From Aurifilum marmelostoma (taxonomy: Eukaryota; Ascomycota; Sordariomycetes; Diaporthales; Cryphonectriaceae), in the NCBI GenBank assembly GCA_027559495.1, contig JAMXSV010000004.1:795001-859000 (forward strand): a stretch of DNA of 64,000 nt, given 5' to 3'. The translations under genes were made by a program, and so were the position numbers. This document shows positions 12,618 through 24,297 of this stretch, in pieces; positions within the stretch are counted from its first letter, which is position 1, and every line of letters starts with the position of its first letter. Under the pieces are notes generated by a model. It was given only the letters and a program-made list of their open reading frames with translations, did not search any database and was not told the origin of the DNA.

Positions 12618-14818
12618 ATGGCGTTTTACGAGGCCATCAAGGAGGTATGGGTTCACTTGACCTTCACTGAGGCAGAGCTGCCTCGCCAGACAACCTCATC
12701 CCCCCTCCGCCCCCTGTCCCGCCCCGACCCCCGATCAACCTAGAGCCTGAGCCCGAGCCACCATCAAGGTCCCGAAAAGTCCCCCGGGCAGAGCCAGGAG
12801 CAGCGTCCCGGCCTCGTCCCCCAGTTCCTTCCCAGGACTCTCCCTTTGAATCATCGACCCCAGGCAAGATGCCAAGCAACAAGTTTTTCAGGGACCGAGG
12901 CCTGCATGAGTTCAACCCCTTTGACGCCCTGGGCATCAGCCCTAGCAACAATATCAGCAAGGAGATGCTTGCGGAGGCAAGGGACACGGCCCTCGAGTGC
13001 CAGGGAGGCCCCAACGCCACATACATACTCAGCGAAACTGACCTGTGGCCTCGCAAACTCCATATCTGGGCAGCCTGCGAGTACCTCACGGCCCGCTGTG
13101 CCGAGGCTTATGATAAATATAAGGACTGGCCGCGGACCTTCTTCCCACAGACTCACGCATACAATATACGACCTCACCGTCTGGAGAACGTCAGTGACCC
13201 TTTCGAGGTGTGCCCCATCTGTAGTCTGGTCGTCAAGCAGACGTCGGGAGAGCTGGAAGCCCACCTCGCGGCCGAGCACCCCTCTAGGTTCTGCCCCCAT
13301 TGCAAGGGTATCAGGGATCCCGCCGACTCCCCCATTAAGGACAACGGCGAGCCGTGCGGCAGATGCAGACGACAACGGCAACCAACCCCCATCATCCCCG
13401 GTGTACCTCCTAACTGGCCCGACGGCGACACCGAGATGGTTGATGCCGCCTCGGGCCAACAAAAGGACCAGGACGACGATGACAGGTGTCCATACTGTTC
13501 AGGCCCGTTGAACGCGCGTCATCTCGCGAGGGCCCATGACGCTCCAGCCTGCTGTCTCCAGAACTCGGGGTCGGCCCAGGCCTTACGGCAGCACCTGCGG
13601 ACCCATCCTTGTCTCAACTGTCCCTTCTGCCCCTCGATGGTCATCCGAGAGGGCATGGCACTCCACCTGCTCCGCGAACATGCCATCAAGCTCTGCTTGT
13701 TCTGCAGCGAGAGAGCCGATCGCGTCTCGGAAAAACGCCTCCTAGGACACATGGAGAGGGTGCATACTGTGGAAAAATGTCCCATGTGCAACCAATTCGT
13801 CTTCCAGGACGCCCTCCAGAAGCACCTCGAGAACCGGCATCAGTTCGAGCCATGCGGACGAAGGTGCGTTGAGGCCAACAGGGACAAGCGCCTGGCCAAA
13901 CATGTCGCCGAGAAACACCAGCTTGTAGCGTGTGAGTACTGTGAGGACAGGGTCGCCGCTCGTGACAAGGACGCCCACCTCGTTCTGCGCCACGGCGCGG
14001 TGTGGTGCTTCCAAGCTCCGAACACCCCGCACCTGGTGATGGCCAAGGATGCCCAAGCCCACAGGCTCGAGGGCCACAGACAAGAGATCGCCGAACCCGA
14101 GGCCGCGTGTGTCTTGTGTGGCGAGCAGTGCAGGGGCAGGCATGCTATGGCAATGCACCGAATCTTAAAGCACCCCGTCAGCCCCTGCACCCAGTGCCAG
14201 ACCCCTTTCTTCAATTATGACTCCCTGCGAGAGCATCAGGAGCAGGTGCATGGCTGGAAGGTCTGCAAGTACTGCCAAGCTTGCAAGCCCGCAGAGGCAA
14301 TGACTGAACACACCCGCGCTGAGCACTTCGAGAAATGTCTCGTCTGCGGCGAGGCCATTGAGCCGGGCCGCCTCCTCTTCCACATGGCTGACCACTCCAC
14401 CATCTCCTGTCCCATCTGCTCCCAGGAGACGGCGAACCTCAAGGAGCATTTCTCAGAGAAGCACCACAGCCTCGTCACGGCAGACAACAACAGCGATGCC
14501 TACACCGTCCATGAGCCTGTTGATGACTTTCGTAATGTTAACAACTTTAACCTCGACTCCCCCAGCCCTCCCGAGGACCAGAACCGAGAACGGGGCACGC
14601 GCTCGCCCCCGGCCTCGAACAGACGCTCGCCCCCAGCCTCGGACAGACGCTCGAACGCGCGCTCGGACAGGGGCTCGCCCCCGGCCTCGAACACGAGCTC
14701 GCCCCCGCCCTGGGACATGGACTCGTTCCCGCCCAGCGCGAGAACGGCCTTCGCCGCCCTGGCAGACATCCGTTCCGCGTTCGATATACCCCAGTGTCCC
14801 GGCCCAGACTTGAAGTAA
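12618..14818 (+). CDS. Multi-zinc-finger protein with degenerate J-domain-like N-terminus
   Basis: The secure frame runs from an ATG at 12869 to TAA at 14818 (649 aa). Counted from there, residues 16–88 resemble a J domain (FDALGIS, helix, then AEAYDKYKDW) but lack the HPD motif that activates Hsp70. Residues about 115–550 hold ten or so Cys–Cys/His–His modules of the CPxC … HL…H type, several degenerate, so nucleic-acid or protein binding is likely. The tail has SPPAS/SDRRS-type repeats encoded by a minisatellite near 14595–14715. The likely transcript begins earlier: TATA at 12461, a well-placed ATG at 12618 (MAFYEAIKE…), and an open Pro-rich stretch in the 12869 frame from 12671. Joining the two needs either an intron of length 2 mod 3 (12645–12745 would fit) or one missing base in a C run. 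Specific role unknown. Confidence 0.75.
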
Positions 14819-17099
14819 TCCAAGACCGTTCGTGCTAGGTGGGAAACCCCTTGACGATAAAGACGACGGTAAGCTCACATCACCTCTCTCTGTTTAGCCA
14901 CCCCCTGCTAACATGTGTCGGCGGACGAGGAGCGTCCTGACCGGATGCTTGACATACTATCATCATCCGGCATCTTCAGCAGTGTCGACACTGTGTGCTG
15001 TGATGGTTGCGGCGATGAAAATGAGTCCTGCAAGGCTCGTGATGCATCCAAGGCTGGACAGCCCAAGGCACAGTCCTGGTACTGGTCTTGCTCCAGCTAT
15101 CAATTTTTTCCTTTCTTCTTCCTTTTTTCTTCTTCTTCTTAGTCAATGCCTATCTTCAGTAGGATCTTGTCACCCCAAAAACGATAGTGTGAATCTCATC
15201 ACTGGGGCGACGGGAGGGGGGGAGGAAGAGGGGATTTCTTCTTATTAATACTCCTTTCCAATTTCCTACCATTCTTCTTCGATAACGCGAGGACTTTGCG
15301 CTGGGTACAATGGCCAATTCCTGTGATCTGCTTGCAGGCTCACAGCAGCTCAGGTGCGAAGGAAGGTTTTGCTACCGTCTGTACTTTCTTTTCCTTTTCC
15401 TTTTACTTCTTCTTTTCATTGCTAGGTATCAAGGTCAGTTACGCAACACAACAGTATCTATGCAGTATGTTTATATCTACGCAACATGAGTAGAGCCTCT
15501 GTGGTCCCTTTCCATATGCTTTTCCCAGTCCCGTTTTCTGTCTCCATGTAATTATCGCGTCCATCTTCAAGTGTTAATTATACGAGCTCACCGTCTCCTA
15601 CTGCTGTGGGACTGGTTTCACACACAATAATTATCCTTGTTGCTCTAGCGGACTAATGGTTTCATTACTGCAAAAGTCGGTCATTGTACTGTAGATGCCA
15701 TGATGGGGGCTTTCACAGGGCCTTCTGTAAAAAGTCTCTTTGGTGATTAGGGCCAGAGAGAGGAGGCGGGAGACAGAGGTGCGCGTGTCCGCTGCCAAAA
15801 GCCAGTGTACAGCCTGTTACAATTCCTCTCCCCCTCTTCCTTTCCCTCCCTCCCCCCCTTCTCCCTCTTCCTTCCCCGTCTTTCTCTCTTCTTCTCTCTG
15901 CTTCCGCCTGTCATTCCGTTCTCTCCTCTTATTGGCTCCTCGTTTCGGTTTCTGGCAGGGGACTCGCTCCCGAGATGGGGTGGATCCCCTTAGACCAAGA
16001 GGCTGCCGCCTGAAACTCTTCTGGTCGGCGCCAATGCAGGCAAGCCCCTCCCCCCCCCCCCCTCCTCCTCCCCGGCGTCCCCCTTTCTCCCTGCATGCCA
16101 GCTGGACCAAGTTTTTTTTTCCCTCTTCTCTTTTCCCCTCGGCCAACGTCTGTCTCCCTTTTTGTTTTTCTTGCCGCCCAGTCCGTCTTTTCCGCGTGTT
16201 GCGCAACGTCTCAATAGGGATGCCGAAATAGAGTGGATACACACACCCCAGGAATTTTTAAGGTTTGTGAATTGCTGCTACTTGGGCGGTTTTGGCTCCA
16301 GGGATTCAGCGCCACCAGAGGAGACACGGTACTAATGATTTAATAAACATATATATTAAAAGAAATAACAAAGCAACAAAAATGTATTAGTACATATCCC
16401 CCACGTCTTTTTTGAAAAAGTCCCTAGATTGGAAAAAGACAAGAAAAGAGAGAAAAAAACATTCCAGCCAAAAGTGATCCGAATAGCCGACTACTGCTTT
16501 GGGAAACAACAGGGATCTCTCATTGGTCGGAAAAAATGGCTGATGGGGTTAGGGGTGACCCTTGACGGAGATGGTGGTCTTGTCGGTAGACACTGAACCT
16601 CGCACGGCTGTGCACCTTCTGGCGGGGGGACTGGCTGTTCTGTCGGGGGCTTTTGGTGTCTTCCCCCCCATCAAACAACACACGCGTCTGCGCTCGTTGT
16701 TCTTTGTGGCTTAATAGGATTTCCAACGTTCTGGTGTCGGATCATGTGTGTGTTTGAAGGGACCATGTAAGACCGTTGTGTGTAGCTACGGTGTAGACAA
16801 AATAACGAGGCCTTGAGCAAAGCCAAAATACTTTGTGAAACCTTTGACATCCCAAGAAAAGAGAAAAAAAAAAAAAAATTGAGGGGACAAAGCCGCTACC
16901 TTAAAGATAATACCCATACAAAGGAGATCCTAAACATTATTATGATACCCATGCTTGCCTGTTGACCGATTAACCCTTTTCCATGCCTCGACCTTGTTCC
17001 TCGTGTTGCACATCAAAAGAGAGAGAGAGAGAGAGAGAATATAGAAATGCAGGTGGCATGACCGTCCATTCTTCCACACACATCCTCTTCTTGGACCTA
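14819..17099. other. Intergenic, no gene seen
   Basis: Pyrimidine-rich tracts (about 15100–15140 and 15820–16180), a C run near 16047 and a GA microsatellite at about 17020–17038 fill this space. Short open frames are low-complexity translations of these tracts. Nothing supportable. Confidence 0.6.
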
Positions 17100-18903
17100 C
17101 TATCCATCGGTAGGGGCCACCTCCCTGAAGTAATCATCCCAACCACGCTGGTCGGCCTTCCTCTCGAGCACAAAGCACCGCTCGGCAAACCAGCCGTCCC
17201 GGTTCAGCTCCCTCCAGCCCTCGCTCAGCCGGCGCACCATGACGGGCTTCCAGCCGCCCACGTTGATGGTGATGGTCCGGAACGGCCGCGTGGGGTCCAC
17301 CATGCGTCTGTTCTTGGCCAGGAAGTACGCAATGTGCAGGGCCTGGCACATGTCCCGGTCCAGCTTCCTGCCGGGCTCCTTGTACACGTAGGTCTCGGGC
17401 GCCATGGGCCGGATGGTCGTCTGCATGTGCAGCGTGATGGTGTGCAGGCTGCGGAAACGGCACAGGGAGTGCAGGAAGATGGGCACCTCCTTGTAGAAGT
17501 CGAGGTCCATGTCGAGCTCGATCACCTCGACCTGCGGCAGCTCGCGCGCCGCCAGCAGGAGGTCCTGGTGGTTGTACGTCGGGCAGCGGCGGCTCTCGTC
17601 CGAGAAGCCCGTGAAGTCGCGCAGGCGCAGCGACGTCAGCGTGGCCCCGTGGCGCTTCAGGGCCTCCAGGAGGGGGAAGTGCTCAATGTGCACCCTCAGC
17701 GAGAGCATCCGGAGGACCTTGAGGTGCTGGCGCACCAGCTTGTGCAGCCGCTGCGTGGCCTCGACCCGGTGGTCCGGCAGGTGGGCGCTGAAGTCGTTGC
17801 AGCGCAGGTACTCGACCGTCTTGATGTCCTGCAGGTCCACGGAGCTGATGAACTTGTGCATGGGCACCGAGTCCAGCTCCAGGCGGCGCAGGTGCCTGAA
17901 CTCCCAGTTGTTGACCACCTCTGCCCAGGTGTGGTTCCAGTCGTAGGAGCGCAGGCACAGCTCGCGGAACTCGGGGAGGATCTGGCACTCGTCGAGCTCA
18001 AAGTGGTGGCCCTGGCCGCAGTCCTCAAAGCTGAAGGCCTCGAGGCGCCGCGCCGAGTGGACGAGCACCTTGAGCGAGTGCAGCCGGGTCACCAGGGGGG
18101 CCGTCGGGCGGGCCATCCTGAGCTCGAGGAGGTGCGTGAGCGGGATGGCCCGGAGGTACTGGTTCTCCTCGCCGGGTGCAAAGTCCAGGAGCGGGAGGCC
18201 CTCGATGTGCAGCCACGTCGCCGTGCCCGGTCTAGGATCGGGGTATTGTGATTTGAGGATGTCCTTCGGCAGCCAGAAGTCCCCTGACTTTAAGTTGTCG
18301 TCCACATAGGTGAACCTGGTCATGGTCAGCCAGCCTGCTCTCTGTGCCTCCATGTCTCTCCCTCAACTTACCCGAGTCGACGCAGCCCCTGCATCTTGTC
18401 TAGAATGTACTTGGCCCTCACCGGGTTGAGATTACTCCGAACAAATATGTTGCGGCAGTAGTGCCACATGTTCTCATAGGCTTCAGGACACTTCTCTTCG
18501 GACTCTGGCAGGAGCATGTACTCATTCATGTGGACGGTTTGGAAGATGAGGGGAACCGCTATCGCGTCGAGCCGCCTGCATACAAGCCGAGCCGTCCGGA
18601 CAGCACGAGGATCGGTCAGCATCAGCTGCAGGAATGCGTGCCAGCGGTGGCCAGAGTCATTAGTATCATGATCAATAACACAAAACACAGACCACCTTCT
18701 CTGCACCTCTCGCTCTGGGCTCTTGAGACGGAGGCTGGGGTGTTACGAACATGTTCGATTATGAGCCTCAGGCTCTCCGTGTTGAGGTAGGTCAGAGAGA
18801 ACGCGAAGGGTTTGGGCGGAAATGTAGCAGAGTTGCCCGGCGTGCAGTTGAAGCCGGCCTGGCGCCGGACCTGGCGACCGCGTGGGGCAAACAGAGTCGA
18901 CAT
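17100..18903 (-). CDS. F-box protein with leucine-rich C-terminal region
   Basis: Three exons on the minus strand. Exon 3 (18315–17100) is joined to exon 2 (18625–18372) by a clear 56-bp intron (gtaagt … accag). Exon 1 starts at 18903 (MSTLFAPRG…). The exon 1–2 acceptor is clear (branch-like tactaatgac, then ctgcag) but its donor, near 18680–18710, is uncertain. The F-box is split over exons 1 and 2: LNTESLRLIIEHV, then ARLVCRRLDAIAVPLIFQTV. The rest has irregular Leu-rich stretches (LRRLELDSVPM, LTSLRLRDFTGF, VEVIELDMDLD) of the kind that form substrate-binding repeats. Proteins of this kind recruit targets to SCF ubiquitin ligases; the target is unknown. An upstream in-frame Met at 19014 adds a Pro-rich stretch that looks like 5' UTR. 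Confidence 0.8.
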
Positions 18904-21900
18904 GATGATTGTAGCCCTTTGTTTGTCTTGTGCCAGTATTGTGGCTAGATCCTTGGGAGGAGGGTGTAGAAGGTGGGTTGAGGGACGGTGGGGGGAGGGG
19001 GGGGGTCGAGACACTTTGGATAGAGGCAGAAGAAAGAGGATGAAGAAGAGGCCGAGATGGAAGTGGAAGAAATAGTAGTAGTGGGTGCAAGCAGAACTAC
19101 TTGGGTTCGGGGCCTGGCATAAGAGGGAGACAACAGAGAGAGGAGCAGAGGTGGGTACCCTTTTTATGTTCCACTCCCCATAACCTTGCTTGCGCGCCCC
19201 CCCCCCCCCCCCCTCCTCGAGGCGGCACCGGATGTTATGTACCCTGGTTAGTTTCCCTCTTTCCCGTCCCGCTGACAGTGACAGGTAGAGATGACAGCGG
19301 GTGTGTATTCCTAGCTTGGTGGCGGCGGCGGTGGTGCCGGAGCCAGAGGTCAGACACCAGACGCAAGGTGGACACTCCCCCCCGAAGCTGCAGAATCGCC
19401 CCGAGCAGTGGACGTGCTCGCTTACACGCTGGCACCTGGAGCTATGCTCGTTATGGACGGAACAACGAATCAGGGTTCACCACCTCTACGTGATAGTCAA
19501 GGGAAAGAGGGGGGGGGGGGAGTGGGGTGGGATGCAGGGCGGAGCTGAAGCCGAGTCCCGAGAGGTATCGGGGGGAGGGGGAAGTAGAAGAAGAGGAAGA
19601 AGAGGATCCAGGTTTTCGAAGACGCCGCAGAAGAGGTGACGTTGAGAGCTGTGGGATGATTGGGCAGCAGAGTTCTGTGCGCAGGATCAGCATGTATGTG
19701 GGCGTTATGCACGAGGTTGGAAATGTCTAGACGAGGAGGGTGATGAGAAAAAGGGCCGGGGGCGGCGGTAGGAGGCGCTGTTGAGGCTCTACTTTCGCCA
19801 GGCCGTCAGTTGTCAGCCAATAGCAGGCGGCTGGGGTATAATTCACCCCCAACAGTAGTTATCACTGTTGGCATTGTTATTGTTCCCATCGTGGAGGGGA
19901 GAAAGGCTTTCCAGTGATCAGAGTGGCGTTGGAGAAATCTCGGACGTGAGAGGTGGACCTTTCTTTCTGTATGCTGTTGGGGAATGAAGGAGCATGGGTA
20001 GTTGAACGTACAATAGACGAGTAGCAGCCCAAAAGCAATTTTGTCTCTGATGGGAACATTCCTAGGTCCAAAGTAAGTATGTTGATCCCTGTGACATTTC
20101 TCCCTGGTCCAGAGAAAGTAAGCAGTGTGGCTGACCTGAAGGGATAATGATAGGAAAGACACCGGAAATGGAAACGAGTCTCAGAATCGAGAAGCCGGTG
20201 GCTGGTTGTCCTGGACAGAGAAAGAAGAAAAAAACAACAACAAGAGGGATGCGAGTTAGGACAGCGCAGAACCAGCAAGATATGGTGATGGTAGTACTAT
20301 AGTAGTGGCAGGACTGTGCTTCAGGCCCGCTCCCCCGCTCTGGTACGGAGCACAGCGGGTAAATGGGGGGGGGGGGTGGGGTGGACTTGTTCCCGTTAGG
20401 CCAATCGCAAGACAGTGGGACAGCAGTAAAAGGTTGGGCAAGGAATTATGGCGAAAAGAATGGGGCCCAGGGCTTGCAGGTGGTGACCTGAATAAGAATC
20501 AAGGCACCACGTACATATTTTCTTAGATAGTGTATGCTGCAATCACATGGTGTATAGTACACTATGCTTTCTTCCAGTCTCGTGGCATTATCTGTGTTGG
20601 GAAAAGTTAGCGATAAAGGAGAGAGAGGAGATAATAGAACTTCCGTGTCCATACCAATTACTGCACAAGTGTACATACTCGTGGTCCTTTTGGAGGCAGG
20701 CTGAGGATTAACAGACTGGTGATGGTGGGTTATTCTGGACATGGCCATCTTCATGTGTGCTGCTGACTCTTGTCCCTCCTACACATGCACCAAGGGTCTC
20801 TTTCGCCCCCCTCTCTGTTGTTGTGATGATGCTGTATCTCCTATGCTGTCCTCCTTTTACTTTGGCAGCATCCCTCCAACCCCCATCCTCTTCCCTCTCC
20901 TGTCCTCCCTCACAGGTGCACCCTGAGAGATGAGGTGCATGGTGTCTGACGAGCCCACATAGCCGCCCCCCCCCCCATCACATCCTGCAGGGCCTGCGCA
21001 GCTTTTGCACAATCCAAGGGAAGCTGCTACTGATGCAGGAAGGCATGAGGACGAGATAGCAGGCACAGGTCAGATGGGGCGAGCTTATTGGCCTCGCAAA
21101 ATTCACCTAAAGAGGAATGTCCGTGTTCACACAGTAGATGTTCTGCCAGGTTGCGGGAAGCCAGTCCGTGTATATTAATGCTTCTGACACTGTATTTCAC
21201 CCTGCTAGCGCCCGCAGTTCCTTCTAGATGCCTTCCACAACTGTGCAGTGTGGTCTCCATGTGGGCAGGAAGCTTGATTGTGGGTGGGCTCTTTACCCAA
21301 ATCTCCATTGATTTAATCCCTCGACAGTTCATTCCTCAGCGAGCACTACTCGCCGTTTGAGTTGATCTCCGATGCATCGCCCACACCGAGGTGAGGCAGG
21401 GTGGCCTCGTGGTTCTGCACGGCGACAGGTGCGAGCCAAGTAAGTAAGTATAATGATCCCCCCAAAATACACATCCAATATTACCATCATCAGTCATCTC
21501 GCCCGTGGTGTTGTTTTTTTCTGCCCCTCCGGCCATCCCATGTCTTTTACAGATCTTCCCTCGGCTACATGTGCCGTATCGAGCTTGAGATGAGGTCTGA
21601 ACTGCTGCTGAAACATGTCATGGACGAGGCAGGCATCCTCCTCCTCCTTCTCTTCCTCTCTCGCATCCACGCGGTGGTGGCGGGTATGCCCACACCACAT
21701 CCCATGGTTTAGCCCCCCTTCCCCCACACACACACCAAGAATCGAGGAACCATCACTGCTACTGGAACTACCGAGCTTGTCTCTTTTCTGGGTCTAAGGT
21801 GTGACTGGGGGGGAGGAGGAAGCGGGTACAGGGCATGACGCTACAAGGATCGACTCTACTCGTCGCGTAGCCCTACACAAGAGGTCCCATCTTGTCCCGA

Positions 21901-24297
21901 ATGATGGACCCCAGTCTGTTTTGCGGGTTGTGGATATACCATACAGGTACGTACAACACTCCAACATCTTCTGGAAACCAGGTGGACCCTTTCCTAGCTA
22001 TGCCTGCTAAACCAATCGCTGTGGTGCGATGTCCTCGACTCTGGATCGATCCCGGGGACGCGTTCATCGCGTTCATCTCGTTTTGAGCTTGTCTTGCTCG
22101 GTCCCCCCCAGATTTTACCCGAAGCCTCCCCTGCCCGAGTCTCGCTTTTACTCCTTCTCCATCGGATCAGACGGTCAGCTAGGAAGAGCGAAGAGAGGAA
22201 GGGGGGGGGAGTTGGGTAGAGACATAGACAGAGAGACTTGGCGGTGAGATGATGCAGTTGACCACCACCACCGCCACCACCACCACCACCACCACCACTA
22301 CACAGAGGGGCCACATACACGAACTTGACATCATTTACAACGCTCACTCTAACCTCTACTATAGTATCCGGACTACATACAGAGTCCGACGTGCTGTATC
22401 CACATACCAGGGGTCGATGATGTGGATCGCCCATCAGGGACCCGCTGGCGATAGGTGCTACTGTAGCCGTGCTGCTGGTGCATCGCCAGATCGAGGTCTC
22501 CCTGTCTACCTAAAATATCTTCAGAGGACCGCCCGACCGGTGGGTGTCCGGCTCAGGGTCCAGATGTGCACGGCTTTTTCTTGCCCACAGACATTTCTCG
22601 AGTTCCCACCAGATGCCGCCGCCGCCGTCTCGTCGGGCCAAGGGTCCAATCGCATGTCGACAAGGGGTCCACGCACGACTGGAAGGATGAATCGTGCAGG
22701 GGGAGCCAGTGTTGACCACCACGGCTGCGCTGTATACCTATTTCGGACCAAGCTTGCGATAGGACGAGCATGTAACCCCCCACACCCTCAACCGACACCA
22801 CCACGGCAGGTCTGGTATGTCGTGGGATGGATGGAAAATACCCCTCAAGGATTTCTTTTGAACCTCTAGGGCCAGAACAATATCCACCATGACAGTAAGA
22901 TAAAATTCAGTGCCGGCGGATGTTGGGAGCAAGCGACAGCCGAAGGTGAGTAGGGCCTTGGGATGTATGATGCTGTACCCTTTTGGCACCCCCCCCCCCA
23001 AACATCTTCCCGCTCCTGTCTTGTTCGGACGACGAGACATTGTGACAGGGTCAGGATGAGGAAAAGAGGAGGAATGTGAGAGGAGCGGTACTATGGTGAG
23101 GAGGCAATTGGGGGAGAGACACGATGAAAGACCTGCCAGTTACAGTGTCACTTCGGATGATGCATGTGATTCCCGGCCACCAGCATTGTCGCCATCATGG
23201 TCGGCATAGTCTTCTTCTTCCTTTGTCTTCCTCCCCCGCCCCCGCAATTGTCGGCCTTGGCAATAACACCTTGTCCGCATCAAAACTTTTATTTCAGTTC
23301 TAATGTCACGACCACGATTGGGGGATATTCCCCCGGTCCACCAGAGCAATCGTAATCATCGTCAGTCAGCGGCAGAGATTCAAGGATGCTGTCCCTGCAA
23401 CTGATGGACCATCTCTGCCCGGCAGCCTTCAATCCCGTCGTTCTTCGGACTGGACAATGCAGGCCGGCGTGCAATCCGAGGGGTCCCGCGACTTGAAAAA
23501 TACACGGCCCTCGACCGTCCTTCCGTACTGGCCCGAGCGTCATCGGCCTTTGTCACGTACATTTTCACAATCTGTCTTGCAAGGCACGTCTTTGTCAACT
23601 TGCCCTGTTCGCCTCTTCCTCTCTGCTACACACACACACACACCAAATCAGCCTCCAGACCGTGACTCATGACTGCGGCCGGATGACGACGACTTTCTTG
23701 TCAACATGCGCAACCCCAGAATCCAAAATCTCTGGGCACTTTGCCGGCATGTGATTGGCTGATGGCGCAGAGGGAACAGCCGAGGCCGCCTGGGCCGCAC
23801 GACAGCTCGTGGCAGTGGGACAGGTAGGTAGGTGCGTGCATACCTAATTTAGCCCCTGACGTGACCTTGCAGACAGGAGCAGCGGCAGCGGCAGCAGCAG
23901 CCGCAGTTGCAACTATCGCTAATCGCCCTTTGTCTTTGTACCACCAGGCGACGCCGACAACAACGACGACGACGACGGCGACGATAACATCCTCGACGAC
24001 ATCCTTTTCGCTCCCGCCCTCTGAGCAATATTGCGCATCTCTTCATCTCTTGGCCCACCCATCCACCGACTGGACCAGCGACCGGACAGCCGACCTCCCT
24101 CCTTTCCCCGCCCGTCCTCCCTCATCGTCTGCCTCAACAACCACCATCTCGCCCAACCAAGCATACCTGATTCTCTCCTCGTCCTCCTCGCTCCCCCCCC
24201 CCCCCCTCCGTATCCAACCCGACCCATCCTCGCTCGGCCCTGATCGACCAAACAATCCCCCGCAAGGCCTGCCCGGGTGGTCCTGCTGCTGGCAAAC
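18904..24297. other. Repeat-rich intergenic region upstream of SLA2
   Basis: No convincing gene in 5.4 kb. Features seen: a C17 run at 19197–19213, a G10 run near 19510, a C11 run near 20966, a CCA/ACC microsatellite at about 22261–22300, and CGA/ACG triplets near 23950–24000 in the SLA2 leader. The open frame at 22249–22869 begins inside the microsatellite and has no domain. The last 400 bp are C-rich promoter and 5' UTR for SLA2. Confidence 0.55.

Noticed and set aside
16983..18251. A 422-codon plus-strand frame
   Set aside because: Antisense to the F-box gene, with repetitive Val/Leu/Gln composition and no domain.
22249..22869. A 206-codon plus-strand frame
   Set aside because: It begins inside an ACC microsatellite, has no domain, and no promoter or splice support.
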